A DNA stretch of 51,613 bases from JBMYZL01 sp965661765 (GTDB taxonomy: Bacteria; Bacteroidota; Bacteroidia; Flavobacteriales_D; Sanyastnellaceae): NCBI GenBank assembly GCA_965661765.1, contig CBFIFE010000015.1:1-51613 (forward strand), read 5' to 3'. This document shows positions 1-8,039 of the stretch, piece after piece. The notes under the pieces are model-generated. The model was not told the DNA's origin. It saw only the letters and a program-made list of their open reading frames with translations, and searched no databases. Every line of letters begins with the position of its first letter. The stretch's first letter is position 1. A program made the position numbers and the translations under genes.

Positions 1-1623
1 CTGGGCACGCCGCACGCGAACGTTCCGAACAAACTCTCCTGGCTTCACCCCATATTCCTCCATTCGACGATACAAAGTGCGCAAGGAAATGCCAGATGCA
101 TCGGCCAACTGATCCACACTCAAGTCCGGCAAACGGGAAATCACAATGGATTCGAGTCTCTGAAAAAACAACTCCTCCTCCGATTGCGCTGCCCGCTTCA
201 AAAGTGACCGCGAGCGCAACGACTGGGCAACAATGACGAACAAAGCAACGAGCAGCGCCACAGGAAGCAACCACGACGGCACCAAGGCTTCGTCTTGAGA
301 TGCTTCCGCCGTCTGGATTTTCGGCTTGGGAAAATCGTCGAGACGGGTTTCATACAGCCCATCGATGGCCCCCCAGAAATGGACGCCATTCTCTGCATCG
401 AAATGGTGGGCAAAGCGATTGAATTCCACCTGAGGAAGAAACGCATCGACATAACCATGCGTGAGCGACAAACGGACCAATCCAGCATACGTGCTCGCCC
501 ACAAATGGCCCCAAGCATCTTGGGCCAATCCACAAATCATGTTGCTTGGCAGCCCGTCTCGAATCGAGATCAAATTGAAGTCCCCCGACTTCATGTCCCA
601 AATCCCGATGCCCCGATCGGTCGCAAATGCCACTGAGGTGGGCGCTGAGGTGACGCCCCGCAAGGCCAAGGCGTCATGATATGTGAGCTCTTGCGGCAGG
701 TCCGGATGTGCCGTGAACTGCCCTCCTTCGTCCCGAACCATCACGCCTCCCCACCGAAGAAAGGCGAAAAGTTCTTCATGAACCACCGCTAAACCCGAAA
801 CATTCACTCCCTCCAGCAAGGGGACGATTTCTGCTTTGCCATCCCAATGCCCCAAGCCGCTGTGTCCGCACACCCAGAGGGTGTCCCGGTGGGGAATGCC
901 TTGCATCACCGCTTCCAGCGAAGTGGTCGAAAACAGCCACGTGGAATCCTGCATCGGACGCGCCTCGGCAAAATAAAGGTCGCCTCGCTCTGCATCCTTT
1001 CGTCCAGGCCATTGGTGCATGCCATGACAAAAGGAGTACAGGGTGTCTTTCCATGTGATGATGTTCCCCGCATGCAAGTCTCTCGTGGCCCACTTCAACG
1101 CCTCTCCCACATGCCAACCACTATAAGAATTCGCGTACACAACAGAATCATCCACACAAACGCCGCGAATCGACTCGCCCTTCAAATGCCTCTTCGGCAC
1201 CGGCCGCAACTCGAACGTGTACAACTCAGCACCAGTACAAACCCAGATGGCGCCGCTGGCATCTGCCGCCGCAGTGTAACGTCCAGTATTGACAGCAAAC
1301 TGTGTGCGCCAATGCAGAAACGAATTGAACAAGTGGGCCTCCCGAAATTCCCCGTCTCTGGTGCACTCCTGAGGCGCGCCATCAACGATGCAAGGCATTT
1401 GTTGAAAATCCGGATCGACCAACTCAAACGTGTCGCCCGCCAACCGCTTCTCGAGGCCGCGGGCGGTGAGAATCCAGATTTGGCCCTCCTCATTGCCCAC
1501 CACAGCCCGGACTGGATACCCCAGCCGAATCACATCGGTCATCACAGTGTCCATCAAAGCCCATCCAGGCAGTGTAGCGCCCAGACTCAACAGCAACAGC
1601 AGACAACACGATTGCCAGCGCAT
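1..1623 (-). CDS. Membrane-bound beta-propeller / AraC-type HTH regulator (3' end cut by window)
   Basis: Read on the minus strand as 541 codons with no stop before the window edge. It starts with a signal peptide (MRWQSCCLLLLLSLGATLPG), then about 430 residues of short repeats of the kind seen in two-component-regulator propellers (for example GHLWASTYAGLVRLS). One transmembrane segment follows (SWLLPVALLVALFVIVAQ), a short charged helix, and a C-terminal AraC-type helix-turn-helix (DQLADASGISLRTLYRRMEE). I see no histidine kinase or receiver domain between the membrane segment and the HTH, so it looks like a one-component transmembrane sensor whose propeller is outside the cytoplasm. The ATG lies 4 nt after the pepP stop, so the two are probably cotranscribed. 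The ligand and target genes cannot be told from the sequence. The second half of the AraC domain is outside the window. Confidence 0.8.
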   Translation of the reverse strand, partial: MRWQSCCLLLLLSLGATLPGWALMDTVMTDVIRLGYPVRAVVGNEEGQIWILTARGLEKRLAGDTFELVDPDFQQMPCIVDGAPQECTRDGEFREAHLFNSFLHWRTQFAVNTGRYTAAADASGAIWVCTGAELYTFELRPVPKRHLKGESIRGVCVDDSVVYANSYSGWHVGEALKWATRDLHAGNIITWKDTLYSFCHGMHQWPGRKDAERGDLYFAEARPMQDSTWLFSTTSLEAVMQGIPHRDTLWVCGHSGLGHWDGKAEIVPLLEGVNVSGLAVVHEELFAFLRWGGVMVRDEGGQFTAHPDLPQELTYHDALALRGVTSAPTSVAFATDRGIGIWDMKSGDFNLISIRDGLPSNMICGLAQDAWGHLWASTYAGLVRLSLTHGYVDAFLPQVEFNRFAHHFDAENGVHFWGAIDGLYETRLDDFPKPKIQTAEASQDEALVPSWLLPVALLVALFVIVAQSLRSRSLLKRAAQSEEELFFQRLESIVISRLPDLSVDQLADASGISLRTLYRRMEEYGVKPGEFVRNVRVRRAQ

Positions 1624-1627
1624 CGCT

Positions 1628-2917
1628 TCAACGACTCATCATCTCCTCAATCGCCTCCGCCTCGACTGGAATGTTCCCCATCAAATCCACATGACCGTTC
1701 TCCGCAATCAGGATGTCATTCTCCAACCGAATGCCCAACTGCTCTTCCCGAATGTAAATGCCAGGCTCCACGGTGAACACATGCCCTGCCCGAATCGGTT
1801 CGTGCCAGTTGCCCACGTCGTGCACATCCAGCCCGATGAAATGGGACGTGCCATGCATGAAGTACTTTTTGTACGCAGGCCAGGCCGGATCTTGCTTCTC
1901 CACATCGTGTTTCGTGATCAAGGCCAAATCCAACAGCTCCTTCGTCATCAGCTCCCCCACTTCGATGTGATACTGCTGCAAAGTGACGCCCGGCTTGAGC
2001 AGCCCCATCGCAGCCCGCATGACCCGAAGGACAGCATTGTAGACGTTGCGTTGGCGGTCAGTGAACCGCCCGCTCACCGGCACACAACGGGTCATATCGC
2101 TGGCGTAATTCCCATATTCTGCACCGACATCCATCAAAATGACATCCCCTGCCTTGCACTCTGCGCTGTTCTCGATGTAATGCAACACACAAGCATTGGA
2201 ACCGCTTCCAATGATGGGCGTGTAGGCAAAACCTCGCGACCCTCGGCGCAAAAATTCGTGCATGAATTCGGCCTCAATCTCGTATTCCATCACCCCCGGC
2301 TTCACAAACTTCAGGACGCGTTCAAACCCCGCGTGGGTGATGTCACAGGCCCGCTGCATTTGGTCGATCTCTTCAGGCGACTTCACGGCACGCAAACGGT
2401 GCAGAATCGGAGCCGCTCGCTCGATCTCGTAATTCGGGTACTTCTCGCGGATGGCCCGGTTCTCTCGTTCGGTGCGCGTCTCCACAGTGATGTCCGCACG
2501 GGTGTGTTGGTTGTCGTTGAGACAAATGGATTCCGCCTCGGCCAGCAACCGGTGCAAGGTGCGCTCAAAGGCTTGCGTCCATTGAATGTTCTGGATGCCG
2601 GTCTCGCGTCGGGCCTGGTCCTTGTCCAGTTTCGCACCTTCCCAAATCGCAATCTCGTCGTTCGTCTCGCGCGTGAACAAAATCTCCCGATCCGCTGGGT
2701 TGCTGGCATCAGGGAACAACAAAAGCACCGTTTCTTCCTGATCTGCTCCTGTCAACCAGAAAATATCGGTCGCTTGCTTGAAAGGCATCGTCCCATCCGC
2801 GCTGGTGGGGAAAATGTCATTGCTGAAGAACAAGGCCAAACCTCCGCGCTTCATCTCTCCCGCAAACGCGGCCCGGTTGCGGATGTACAGCTCTGCTGGC
2901 AGTTTCGAATATCGCAT
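1628..2917 (-). CDS. pepP: M24 family aminopeptidase P (Xaa-Pro aminopeptidase)
   Basis: Predicted cytoplasmic metallopeptidase that removes an N-terminal residue preceding proline. The 429-aa protein has an N-terminal creatinase-like domain (about 1-170) and a pita-bread catalytic domain. Metal ligands of the family are visible: the two Asp in DVGAEYGNYASDMTR, the His in HGTSHFIGLDVHDVG, and the Glu residues in TVEPGIYI and GIRLENDILI. Length is typical. The ATG at 2917 is chosen because a TATCTTCG box ends 4 nt upstream (2922-2929) and because family members begin at about this point. It is divergent from the RidA-family gene and leads directly into the propeller/AraC regulator. Confidence 0.93.
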   Translation of the reverse strand: MRYSKLPAELYIRNRAAFAGEMKRGGLALFFSNDIFPTSADGTMPFKQATDIFWLTGADQEETVLLLFPDASNPADREILFTRETNDEIAIWEGAKLDKDQARRETGIQNIQWTQAFERTLHRLLAEAESICLNDNQHTRADITVETRTERENRAIREKYPNYEIERAAPILHRLRAVKSPEEIDQMQRACDITHAGFERVLKFVKPGVMEYEIEAEFMHEFLRRGSRGFAYTPIIGSGSNACVLHYIENSAECKAGDVILMDVGAEYGNYASDMTRCVPVSGRFTDRQRNVYNAVLRVMRAAMGLLKPGVTLQQYHIEVGELMTKELLDLALITKHDVEKQDPAWPAYKKYFMHGTSHFIGLDVHDVGNWHEPIRAGHVFTVEPGIYIREEQLGIRLENDILIAENGHVDLMGNIPVEAEAIEEMMSR

Positions 2918-2921
2918 GCCC

Positions 2922-2929
2922 CGAAGATA
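2922..2929 (-). promoter_or_regulatory. Candidate -7 box TATCTTCG of pepP
   Basis: On the minus strand TATCTTCG matches 7 of 8 positions of the Bacteroidota -7 consensus TAnnTTTG and ends 4 nt before the pepP ATG, so the mRNA could be leaderless. With the divergent box at 2950-2957 it forms an 8-bp inverted repeat. No clear TTG -33 element was identified. Confidence 0.4.
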
Positions 2930-2949
2930 ACACCTTCTCGCAGGCCCCG

Positions 2950-2957
2950 TATCTTCG
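2950..2957 (+). promoter_or_regulatory. Candidate -7 box TATCTTCG of the RidA-family gene
   Basis: TATCTTCG (7 of 8 to TAnnTTTG) ends 4 nt before the ATG at 2962. It mirrors the pepP box across a 20-nt spacer. Transcription starting the usual few nt downstream would begin at or next to the start codon. Confidence 0.4.
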
Positions 2958-2961
2958 CTTC

Positions 2962-3393
2962 ATGAGTGATCGCATTTCCACCACAGACGCCCCAAAACCC
3001 GTCGGGCTGTATCCGCATGCAAGACGCGTGGGCAACTTGCTTTTCCTGAGTGGCGTGGGGCCCAGAACTGCGGGTTCCGGACCCAACGACAGCGGTGTTC
3101 CCGGCCTCTCGCTCGACCACAATGGAAACTTCAAGGCGTTCGACTTCGAAGCGCAGGTGCACAGCGTCTTTGCGAACGTCAAGGCCGTCCTCGAGGCAAG
3201 TGGGGCTCGTTGGGAAGACCTCGTGGACGTGACCGCATTCCTCGTGGACATGCGGCGAGACTTTCAAACATTCAACCGCATCTACGCGGAGTACTTCCAG
3301 GACAACCAGCCGTGCCGCACCACGGTGGAGATCAATCGCCTCCCTACGCCGATTGCCATCGAACTGAAGTGCATCGCCGTCATCAACGCATGA
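2962..3393 (+). CDS. RidA family protein, probable 2-aminomuconate deaminase
   Basis: A 143-aa protein of the YjgF/YER057c/UK114 (RidA) fold. The family end motif is present as CRTTVEINRLPTPIAIELK, with the Arg and Glu of the imine-binding pocket. The long HARRVGNLLFLSGVGPR segment and the overall layout resemble, from memory, 2-aminomuconate deaminases of the kynurenine/aminophenol route more than generic RidA. That enzyme hydrolyses 2-aminomuconate to 4-oxalocrotonate and ammonia. Tryptophan 2,3-dioxygenase, the first enzyme of the same route, lies 3.7 kb downstream, which supports the assignment but does not prove it. A general enamine/imine deaminase is the alternative. A likely terminator follows at 3400-3424. 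Confidence 0.72.
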   Translation: MSDRISTTDAPKPVGLYPHARRVGNLLFLSGVGPRTAGSGPNDSGVPGLSLDHNGNFKAFDFEAQVHSVFANVKAVLEASGARWEDLVDVTAFLVDMRRDFQTFNRIYAEYFQDNQPCRTTVEINRLPTPIAIELKCIAVINA

Positions 3394-3399
3394 TCGTTC

Positions 3400-3424
3400 T
3401 GGGGCGAGATTTGGCCCCATTTTT
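3400..3424 (+). terminator. Rho-independent terminator after the RidA-family gene
   Basis: A 6-bp stem (TGGGGC at 3400-3405 pairing with GCCCCA at 3414-3419) with an 8-nt loop is followed by five T. It sits 7 nt after the RidA-family stop and before the DUF3108 gene. Confidence 0.55.
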
Positions 3425-3439
3425 GAAACGTTCTGCGAC

Positions 3440-4267
3440 ATGATTGCCCGATGGACAATTGCAGGCATTGCTGCAGCACTGGCGGCCCCAATCGGCTTTG
3501 AATTCAGCCAATCCCTGCAGACCCTGCCCAAAGCAGCTGCCATTCCCTTGGCGCCAGAGGATTTGTCCCGGGGAACGAAACGGATCTCCGCATTTCAACC
3601 TGGGGAATTCCTGCGCTTCGATATCGACTATGGCGTCATTCCGGCGGGCACGGCCACTTTGAAAGTGAAGCATTCCGAGTCCGGTTTGTGGGAAATCCGC
3701 GCGGAAGGAAGGTCACGGCGATTTTACGATTGGGTTTTTCCTGTTCGTGACACCTACATTTCAACGTTTGACCCTGAAACCCAACTGCCCGTGCGATTCG
3801 TTCGCAACATCAGCGAAGGAGGGTATCGGCTCGAACAAGATTACCGCTTCAATTGGTCTGCGGGTTGGTGTGAGACGGAGGAACACCGTCGCCGAACCCC
3901 TGACGTGGAGGACGCTTTTCAAATGCCCGGACGGATGCAGGACATGGTCAGCGCATTTTGCGTGGCGCGCAACATGGACTTCAGCGAACTGGAGATGGGC
4001 CAAACCTTCAGCATTCCCACCTTGGTGGACGGAGAAACTTACGATTTGCGCATCGCCTATGGTGGAAAAGCATTGAAGGAAGCTGCCGGGCGGGAATGGT
4101 CATGCTTGGTGTTCCACCCTGTGATTCAGGAAGGGCGGATTTGGTCATCCCCAGACGACCTCACCCTCTGGATCAGCGACGACAGCAGGCACCTTCCCAT
4201 TTGCGTGGAAAGCGACCTGCTTGTCGGCACGATTCGAATGACTTTGAAAGACTGTACTTTGCCTTAA
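3440..4267 (+). CDS. DUF3108 domain-containing exported protein
   Basis: A 275-aa protein with an N-terminal hydrophobic export segment (about residues 5-20). A DUF3108-like body begins near FQPGEFLRFDIDYGVIPAG and continues through VFPVRDTYISTFDPETQLP, which is the characteristic core of the family. Its function is unknown; members are predicted periplasmic or cell-surface beta-rich proteins. The start at 3440 follows the terminator hairpin by 15 nt, and a CATTTTTG sequence (3418-3425, 7 of 8 to TAnnTTTG) could be its promoter. Its TAA overlaps the stop codon of the convergent LamG gene. Confidence 0.8.
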   Translation: MIARWTIAGIAAALAAPIGFEFSQSLQTLPKAAAIPLAPEDLSRGTKRISAFQPGEFLRFDIDYGVIPAGTATLKVKHSESGLWEIRAEGRSRRFYDWVFPVRDTYISTFDPETQLPVRFVRNISEGGYRLEQDYRFNWSAGWCETEEHRRRTPDVEDAFQMPGRMQDMVSAFCVARNMDFSELEMGQTFSIPTLVDGETYDLRIAYGGKALKEAAGREWSCLVFHPVIQEGRIWSSPDDLTLWISDDSRHLPICVESDLLVGTIRMTLKDCTLP

Positions 4268-6771
4268 TCTTGGCAGGGAACGCATGGAACCAAAAGCCGT
4301 GCAGGCGCTGGGTCAACAGGCGGAAGTGGTGTCGTCGCAGGCTCCAAATTCATACAGCCCTTGACATTTGTGTACCCCTGAATCATGTGCACCGCGTTGG
4401 GCAGTTGGGTGATGCCATTGACAATCTGTTGGTCATCCTGACCGATGATGTGCATGGTCACCGGTTGATCGTAACTTCCTGTCAGCGTGACTTGCAAGGC
4501 ACCATCATCAGCCCCTGGGAAAGATGCGGCAAGCGCCTTCAATTTCGAAGTTCTCACCGGATAGTCCGCCTCCTCCAGGTACACTGCCAGTTCATGACTG
4601 GCGCCTGACGTAGAGGCACTGATGGACAATGTGTCCACTCCCACCCCTTCACCACTGAAGTCGAGGGTCAAAATGTTTCCTGAAATCGACGCACTCGCAT
4701 AACTGCCAGTCGTTCCGCTGGTCAAAGTGTATCCTGTCACACCTGTGTGGGCATGCAAGGTGTCCAAGTCAATCGTCACGTTGTCCGCCCCATTGCAATA
4801 CACCAAACTGTCATTGAGGGAAGCAGCGCCATAATTGCAATTGGGATTCCCCGCGTCCTCATAATTCGTGGCTGAGTTGTCATCGCAGTTGTCTGTGCTG
4901 TCTGCAACGTAGCCCACGGGCTGAGTGCAACTCGTGCTGTCAGACAACAAAACGCCCAAGCCATCGCCGTCGGCGTCCAAATACCACGACGAAGCATAGG
5001 TGCACGCGGCGTTCGAACCTCCACTGCCGTCGTAGTTGCACGCCGTATTGTCATCGCAGTTGTCCGTGCTGTCTGCAACATAGCCCACGGGCTGAGTGCA
5101 ATTCGTGCTGTCAGACAACAAAACGCCCAAGCCATCGCCGTCGGCGTCCAAATACCAGATCGTAGATGCAAAAGATGATGTTACCTGAGCGTCGATAACC
5201 TCGAGTTCCTCAACCGTGAGGGCACCACCATAAATGCGAGCCTCTTCGATTTGACCAATGAAATTGGCCTGAATTGGCGCAGAACCGCTTGTATGTCGAG
5301 CGCCAAAAACAGCTTCCGCATCTCCACCAGCAATCCAATTTGCCAGACTTCCTTTTGTGTAGGTGCCGAGGAGAGCACCATTTCTGTATCCTGAAACTGT
5401 TGTCAAACCTGAACCATTGTCTGCGTAGGTGATTGCGATTTGAACCATCTCACACCCTGTCTCTTGGTAGCCAGGAGAGAACGGTTCTGTGCGATCCCAG
5501 TTAGAACTGCCACTCATGTATTGCGTGGGAAAACTCGCATTCTCACCATAAACGATGCCATCAAATTCATCTGTCCCCACTTTGTCCAAAGTCAAGGCGG
5601 AGCCTGCTGTGGACGAGATGTCTTCAAGCGCCACCCAGGCAACCAAGGTCTTTTCGACGATTCCAGGTCCTGTGTAGGTCGTTGTGTTCGCCCAGTCACC
5701 GATTGATCCCAGGACCAAACGGTCATTCGATACAGACGCTCCACCATTCAACGTCAAATCAGCAAAGTTCCCTTGCGCATCAGACAGAGAACCTCCATCA
5801 AAAGTCCATTGCGCCACCAACAAATCGTCACAAATGCCATCTGAATTGACATCATCGCAGACCGCTGGTGCGTAACCCGTAGCAAACGAAACCGATGGGG
5901 TATTCTCAATCACGGTTGTGAAGGCAGCATCGTCATCTGAAAGAACAGGATCACTGTCATCCACACCGCCAATATCAGAGGCAGAACCCCCCAATGCTGT
6001 GCTTGGCGAAGACGAGGTGGCAAAGACAAACCGAAGCGGAGTGGCAGAGGTAATCCCAACGGGAAAGTCATCCATCTCCACGTAAAAATCGATGAAGATG
6101 GGGTCATCTCCTGTGCAATTCGTGAATTTGGCATAGCTCTTTTGGTCGTGCGTTCCAGCATCATAAAAGGCCAACTCCGTAAACCCAGAGGTCTTGCCGT
6201 CCACATCTTGAATCGTCACCCCTGCGGAACCACCGCCGGAGCCGTACAAAACTTCCATTTCGAAACCGGGGTTGCCAGAGACTGGGTTTGCATCGGAAGC
6301 ACCAAACCCAGCGTCGGAGTCGATCAAAATGCTGAACCCAAAAGCACCAGAAGCTTGCTTTGCCAATCTCACCCGAAAAACCAATTGCTCGTTGCGATTC
6401 GTCGGGTCCGAATCTGGATCAATGATGCGATAGAAAGCGGCATGTTCCCCCGTATTCGGGTTGTCAACGATATCCGTTGCACTGCAAGTTCCTCCCGTAT
6501 CGGTGTCTCCAATAGGTTCAGCCTCATAATGCCAAATCACGTTCCAATCGTCACTCTCAAACTCCTCGGAATCCTCCGAAATCGAAGCAGAAAAGGCGAC
6601 GCCTGTTGAAGTGATCCACCCGTCTCCATTCGGATCCAGGGGAGATGCACCCACCAAATTGGGGTCCACCATGGGCTCATAAATCTGACCCGGGACAGCC
6701 GTGGTGGGCGGTTGAAATGCTGAAAGCGCCAAAGGCAAAACGAACAAGACGCCCAATCGAGATAGATGCAT
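4264..6771 (-). CDS. Large secreted LamG-domain protein with duplicated DADGDG repeats
   Basis: Predicted secreted 835-aa protein. It has a signal peptide (MHLSRLGVLFVLPLALSAF), a beta-rich N-terminal region (about 25-290) with many Asp/Gly turns, and a LamG/concanavalin-type domain (about 310-520, from LVAQWTFDGGSLSD to FIGQIEEARIYGGALT). Two copies of a module with YLDADGDGLGVLLSDST and DSTDNCDDN follow, resembling calcium-binding thrombospondin type 3/MopE-like repeats. The tail ends in Pro- and Cys-containing sequence without a clear type IX sorting domain. The ATG at 6771 is preferred over an upstream in-frame start at 6798 because it begins the signal peptide and follows GGAGAAATC. Its substrate and role are unknown; glycan binding or adhesion is an inference from LamG. 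Confidence 0.75.
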   Translation of the reverse strand: MHLSRLGVLFVLPLALSAFQPPTTAVPGQIYEPMVDPNLVGASPLDPNGDGWITSTGVAFSASISEDSEEFESDDWNVIWHYEAEPIGDTDTGGTCSATDIVDNPNTGEHAAFYRIIDPDSDPTNRNEQLVFRVRLAKQASGAFGFSILIDSDAGFGASDANPVSGNPGFEMEVLYGSGGGSAGVTIQDVDGKTSGFTELAFYDAGTHDQKSYAKFTNCTGDDPIFIDFYVEMDDFPVGITSATPLRFVFATSSSPSTALGGSASDIGGVDDSDPVLSDDDAAFTTVIENTPSVSFATGYAPAVCDDVNSDGICDDLLVAQWTFDGGSLSDAQGNFADLTLNGGASVSNDRLVLGSIGDWANTTTYTGPGIVEKTLVAWVALEDISSTAGSALTLDKVGTDEFDGIVYGENASFPTQYMSGSSNWDRTEPFSPGYQETGCEMVQIAITYADNGSGLTTVSGYRNGALLGTYTKGSLANWIAGGDAEAVFGARHTSGSAPIQANFIGQIEEARIYGGALTVEELEVIDAQVTSSFASTIWYLDADGDGLGVLLSDSTNCTQPVGYVADSTDNCDDNTACNYDGSGGSNAACTYASSWYLDADGDGLGVLLSDSTSCTQPVGYVADSTDNCDDNSATNYEDAGNPNCNYGAASLNDSLVYCNGADNVTIDLDTLHAHTGVTGYTLTSGTTGSYASASISGNILTLDFSGEGVGVDTLSISASTSGASHELAVYLEEADYPVRTSKLKALAASFPGADDGALQVTLTGSYDQPVTMHIIGQDDQQIVNGITQLPNAVHMIQGYTNVKGCMNLEPATTPLPPVDPAPARLLVPCVPCQD
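4877..4986. repeat. 110-bp direct repeat, copy 1 (within LamG gene)
   Basis: Matches 5048-5157 at 107 of 110 positions by eye, with an offset of 171 bp. It encodes the DADGDG/STDNCDD module. The near identity points to recent duplication or ongoing gene conversion. Confidence 0.85.
5048..5157. repeat. 110-bp direct repeat, copy 2 (within LamG gene)
   Basis: Second copy of the repeat at 4877-4986. It differs only at three transitions that I could find. Copy-number change by slippage or recombination would stay in frame because the 171-bp period is a multiple of three. Confidence 0.85.
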
Positions 6772-6828
6772 GATTTCTCCAATAAAAAACCATATCAAAT
6801 CTAAAGACTATTGATTCAGCATTTGCAT

Positions 6829-6851
6829 CGACGAAACAATTAATTTCGTCG
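6829..6851. promoter_or_regulatory. 8-bp inverted repeat upstream of the LamG gene
   Basis: CGACGAAA and TTTCGTCG are separated by 7 nt (CAATTAA). The element lies 58-80 nt upstream of the LamG start and about 110 nt from the kynA promoter. It could be an operator or a 5' UTR hairpin; there is no T tract to suggest a terminator. Confidence 0.4.
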
Positions 6852-6959
6852 CCAAACTCAAATGAGATGATCAAACCCTCGCGCCATCCATTTCTGCAGA
6901 CTGTAAATCAATGACTTACGGAAATAAGACACGTGGAAACTGCGCAGCCTTCACTCATG

Positions 6960-6993
6960 TTGTCACACAATTTATGTGATATTTTTGTGACAA
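6960..6993 (+). promoter_or_regulatory. kynA promoter with embedded inverted repeat
   Basis: TTG (6960-6962), 17 nt, then TATTTTTG (6980-6987) is an exact match to the Bacteroidota promoter pattern TTG-N17-20-TAnnTTTG. An inverted repeat, TTGTCACA (6960-6967) and TGTGACAA (6986-6993) with an 18-nt spacer, spans exactly from the -33 to the -7 element, as expected for an operator that competes with RNA polymerase. The predicted transcript has a 5' UTR of about 70 nt. Confidence 0.6.
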
Positions 6994-7064
6994 GCAGAGC
7001 CCGGCTTGGTTGAAAAAAATGCCACAAGCGCCTATTCGGCCGTCCTTTTTCCGAATTTGCACCC

Positions 7065-8039
7065 ATGCCAGCTAGACACGACTTCGATCAAACCGTTCTC
7101 GAGAAAATCGAGTTGCTCCAGAAGAAATATGCCGCCATGGGGCAGGACCTCAACGCCTATCTGGATGGCCTTCTGTATGCGGATTACCTCACCTATTGGG
7201 ACTACATCAACCTCGACACACTCCTGAGTCTCCAAAATCCCATTACGCCTTTTCCGGACGAGTCCATTTTTATCATTTACCATCAAATCACGGAACTGTA
7301 TTTCAAGCTCAGTCTGCATGAATTCGATCAACTGGCCGAGGAAGCCCCGACAACGGCACAGCCGATGATTGAGCGAATTCGTCGCGTGAACCGGTACTTC
7401 GAAGCGCTGACCCATTCGTTTGACATCATGGTCGATGGCATGGACCCCGCACAGTTCATGAAGTTCCGAATGTCTCTCTTGCCCGCCAGCGGGTTTCAAA
7501 GTGCCCAGTACAGAAAAATCGAAATCCGAAGCACCACCTTTGACCGGCTTCTGCATGCCGATCACAGGGAACGCCATGTGAACCACAGCGCAGGCGACCT
7601 CGAAGCACTTTTCGACCACATCTATTGGAAGGCTGGCGCCGTCGAACTCGCCACTGGCAACAAGACCCTCACGCTTCGACAATTTGAAAAGAAATACGGC
7701 GGAGAACTTCTCGAGCTGGCCGAGAACAGCTTTGAGGTCAACGCGCGGGCCTTGTGGAACGATTTGGCCCGAGAAGAACAAACAGACGAATTGCGCGAAC
7801 AATTGCGTTGGTTGGACATTCATGTCAACATCAATTGGCCCCTCTCTCATTACAAAAGCGCGGTGCGCTACCTTCAGCGCGATCCAGAAGACATTGCCGC
7901 AACAGGCGGAACGAATTGGCAGAAATACCTGCCGCCCCGCTTTCAAAAGCGTGTTTTCTTTCCTGAATTGTGGACCGAACAAGAACTTTCAGAATGGGGA
8001 AAAGCATGGGTAAAGAAAGAAGTGTTCGGGCTCGCCTGA
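7065..8039 (+). CDS. kynA: Tryptophan 2,3-dioxygenase
   Basis: Haem enzyme that opens the indole ring of L-tryptophan to N-formylkynurenine, the first step of the kynurenine route. The 324-aa protein carries family landmarks: LTYWDYINLDTLLSLQNP near the N-terminus, FIIYHQITELYFKLSLHE (residues around the haem-proximal and substrate pocket), and SGFQSAQYRKIE. The start at 7065 gives MPARHDFDQTV and fits family alignments. A promoter with an inverted repeat lies at 6960-6993. The 3' end overlaps the following M23 peptidase gene by 34 nt. No other kynurenine enzyme except the RidA-family candidate is visible in the window. Confidence 0.88.
   Translation: MPARHDFDQTVLEKIELLQKKYAAMGQDLNAYLDGLLYADYLTYWDYINLDTLLSLQNPITPFPDESIFIIYHQITELYFKLSLHEFDQLAEEAPTTAQPMIERIRRVNRYFEALTHSFDIMVDGMDPAQFMKFRMSLLPASGFQSAQYRKIEIRSTTFDRLLHADHRERHVNHSAGDLEALFDHIYWKAGAVELATGNKTLTLRQFEKKYGGELLELAENSFEVNARALWNDLAREEQTDELREQLRWLDIHVNINWPLSHYKSAVRYLQRDPEDIAATGGTNWQKYLPPRFQKRVFFPELWTEQELSEWGKAWVKKEVFGLA

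Noticed and set aside
1430..2965. A 511-codon plus-strand open frame
   Set aside because: Antisense to pepP; composition rich in His/Arg/Pro as expected for a shadow frame.
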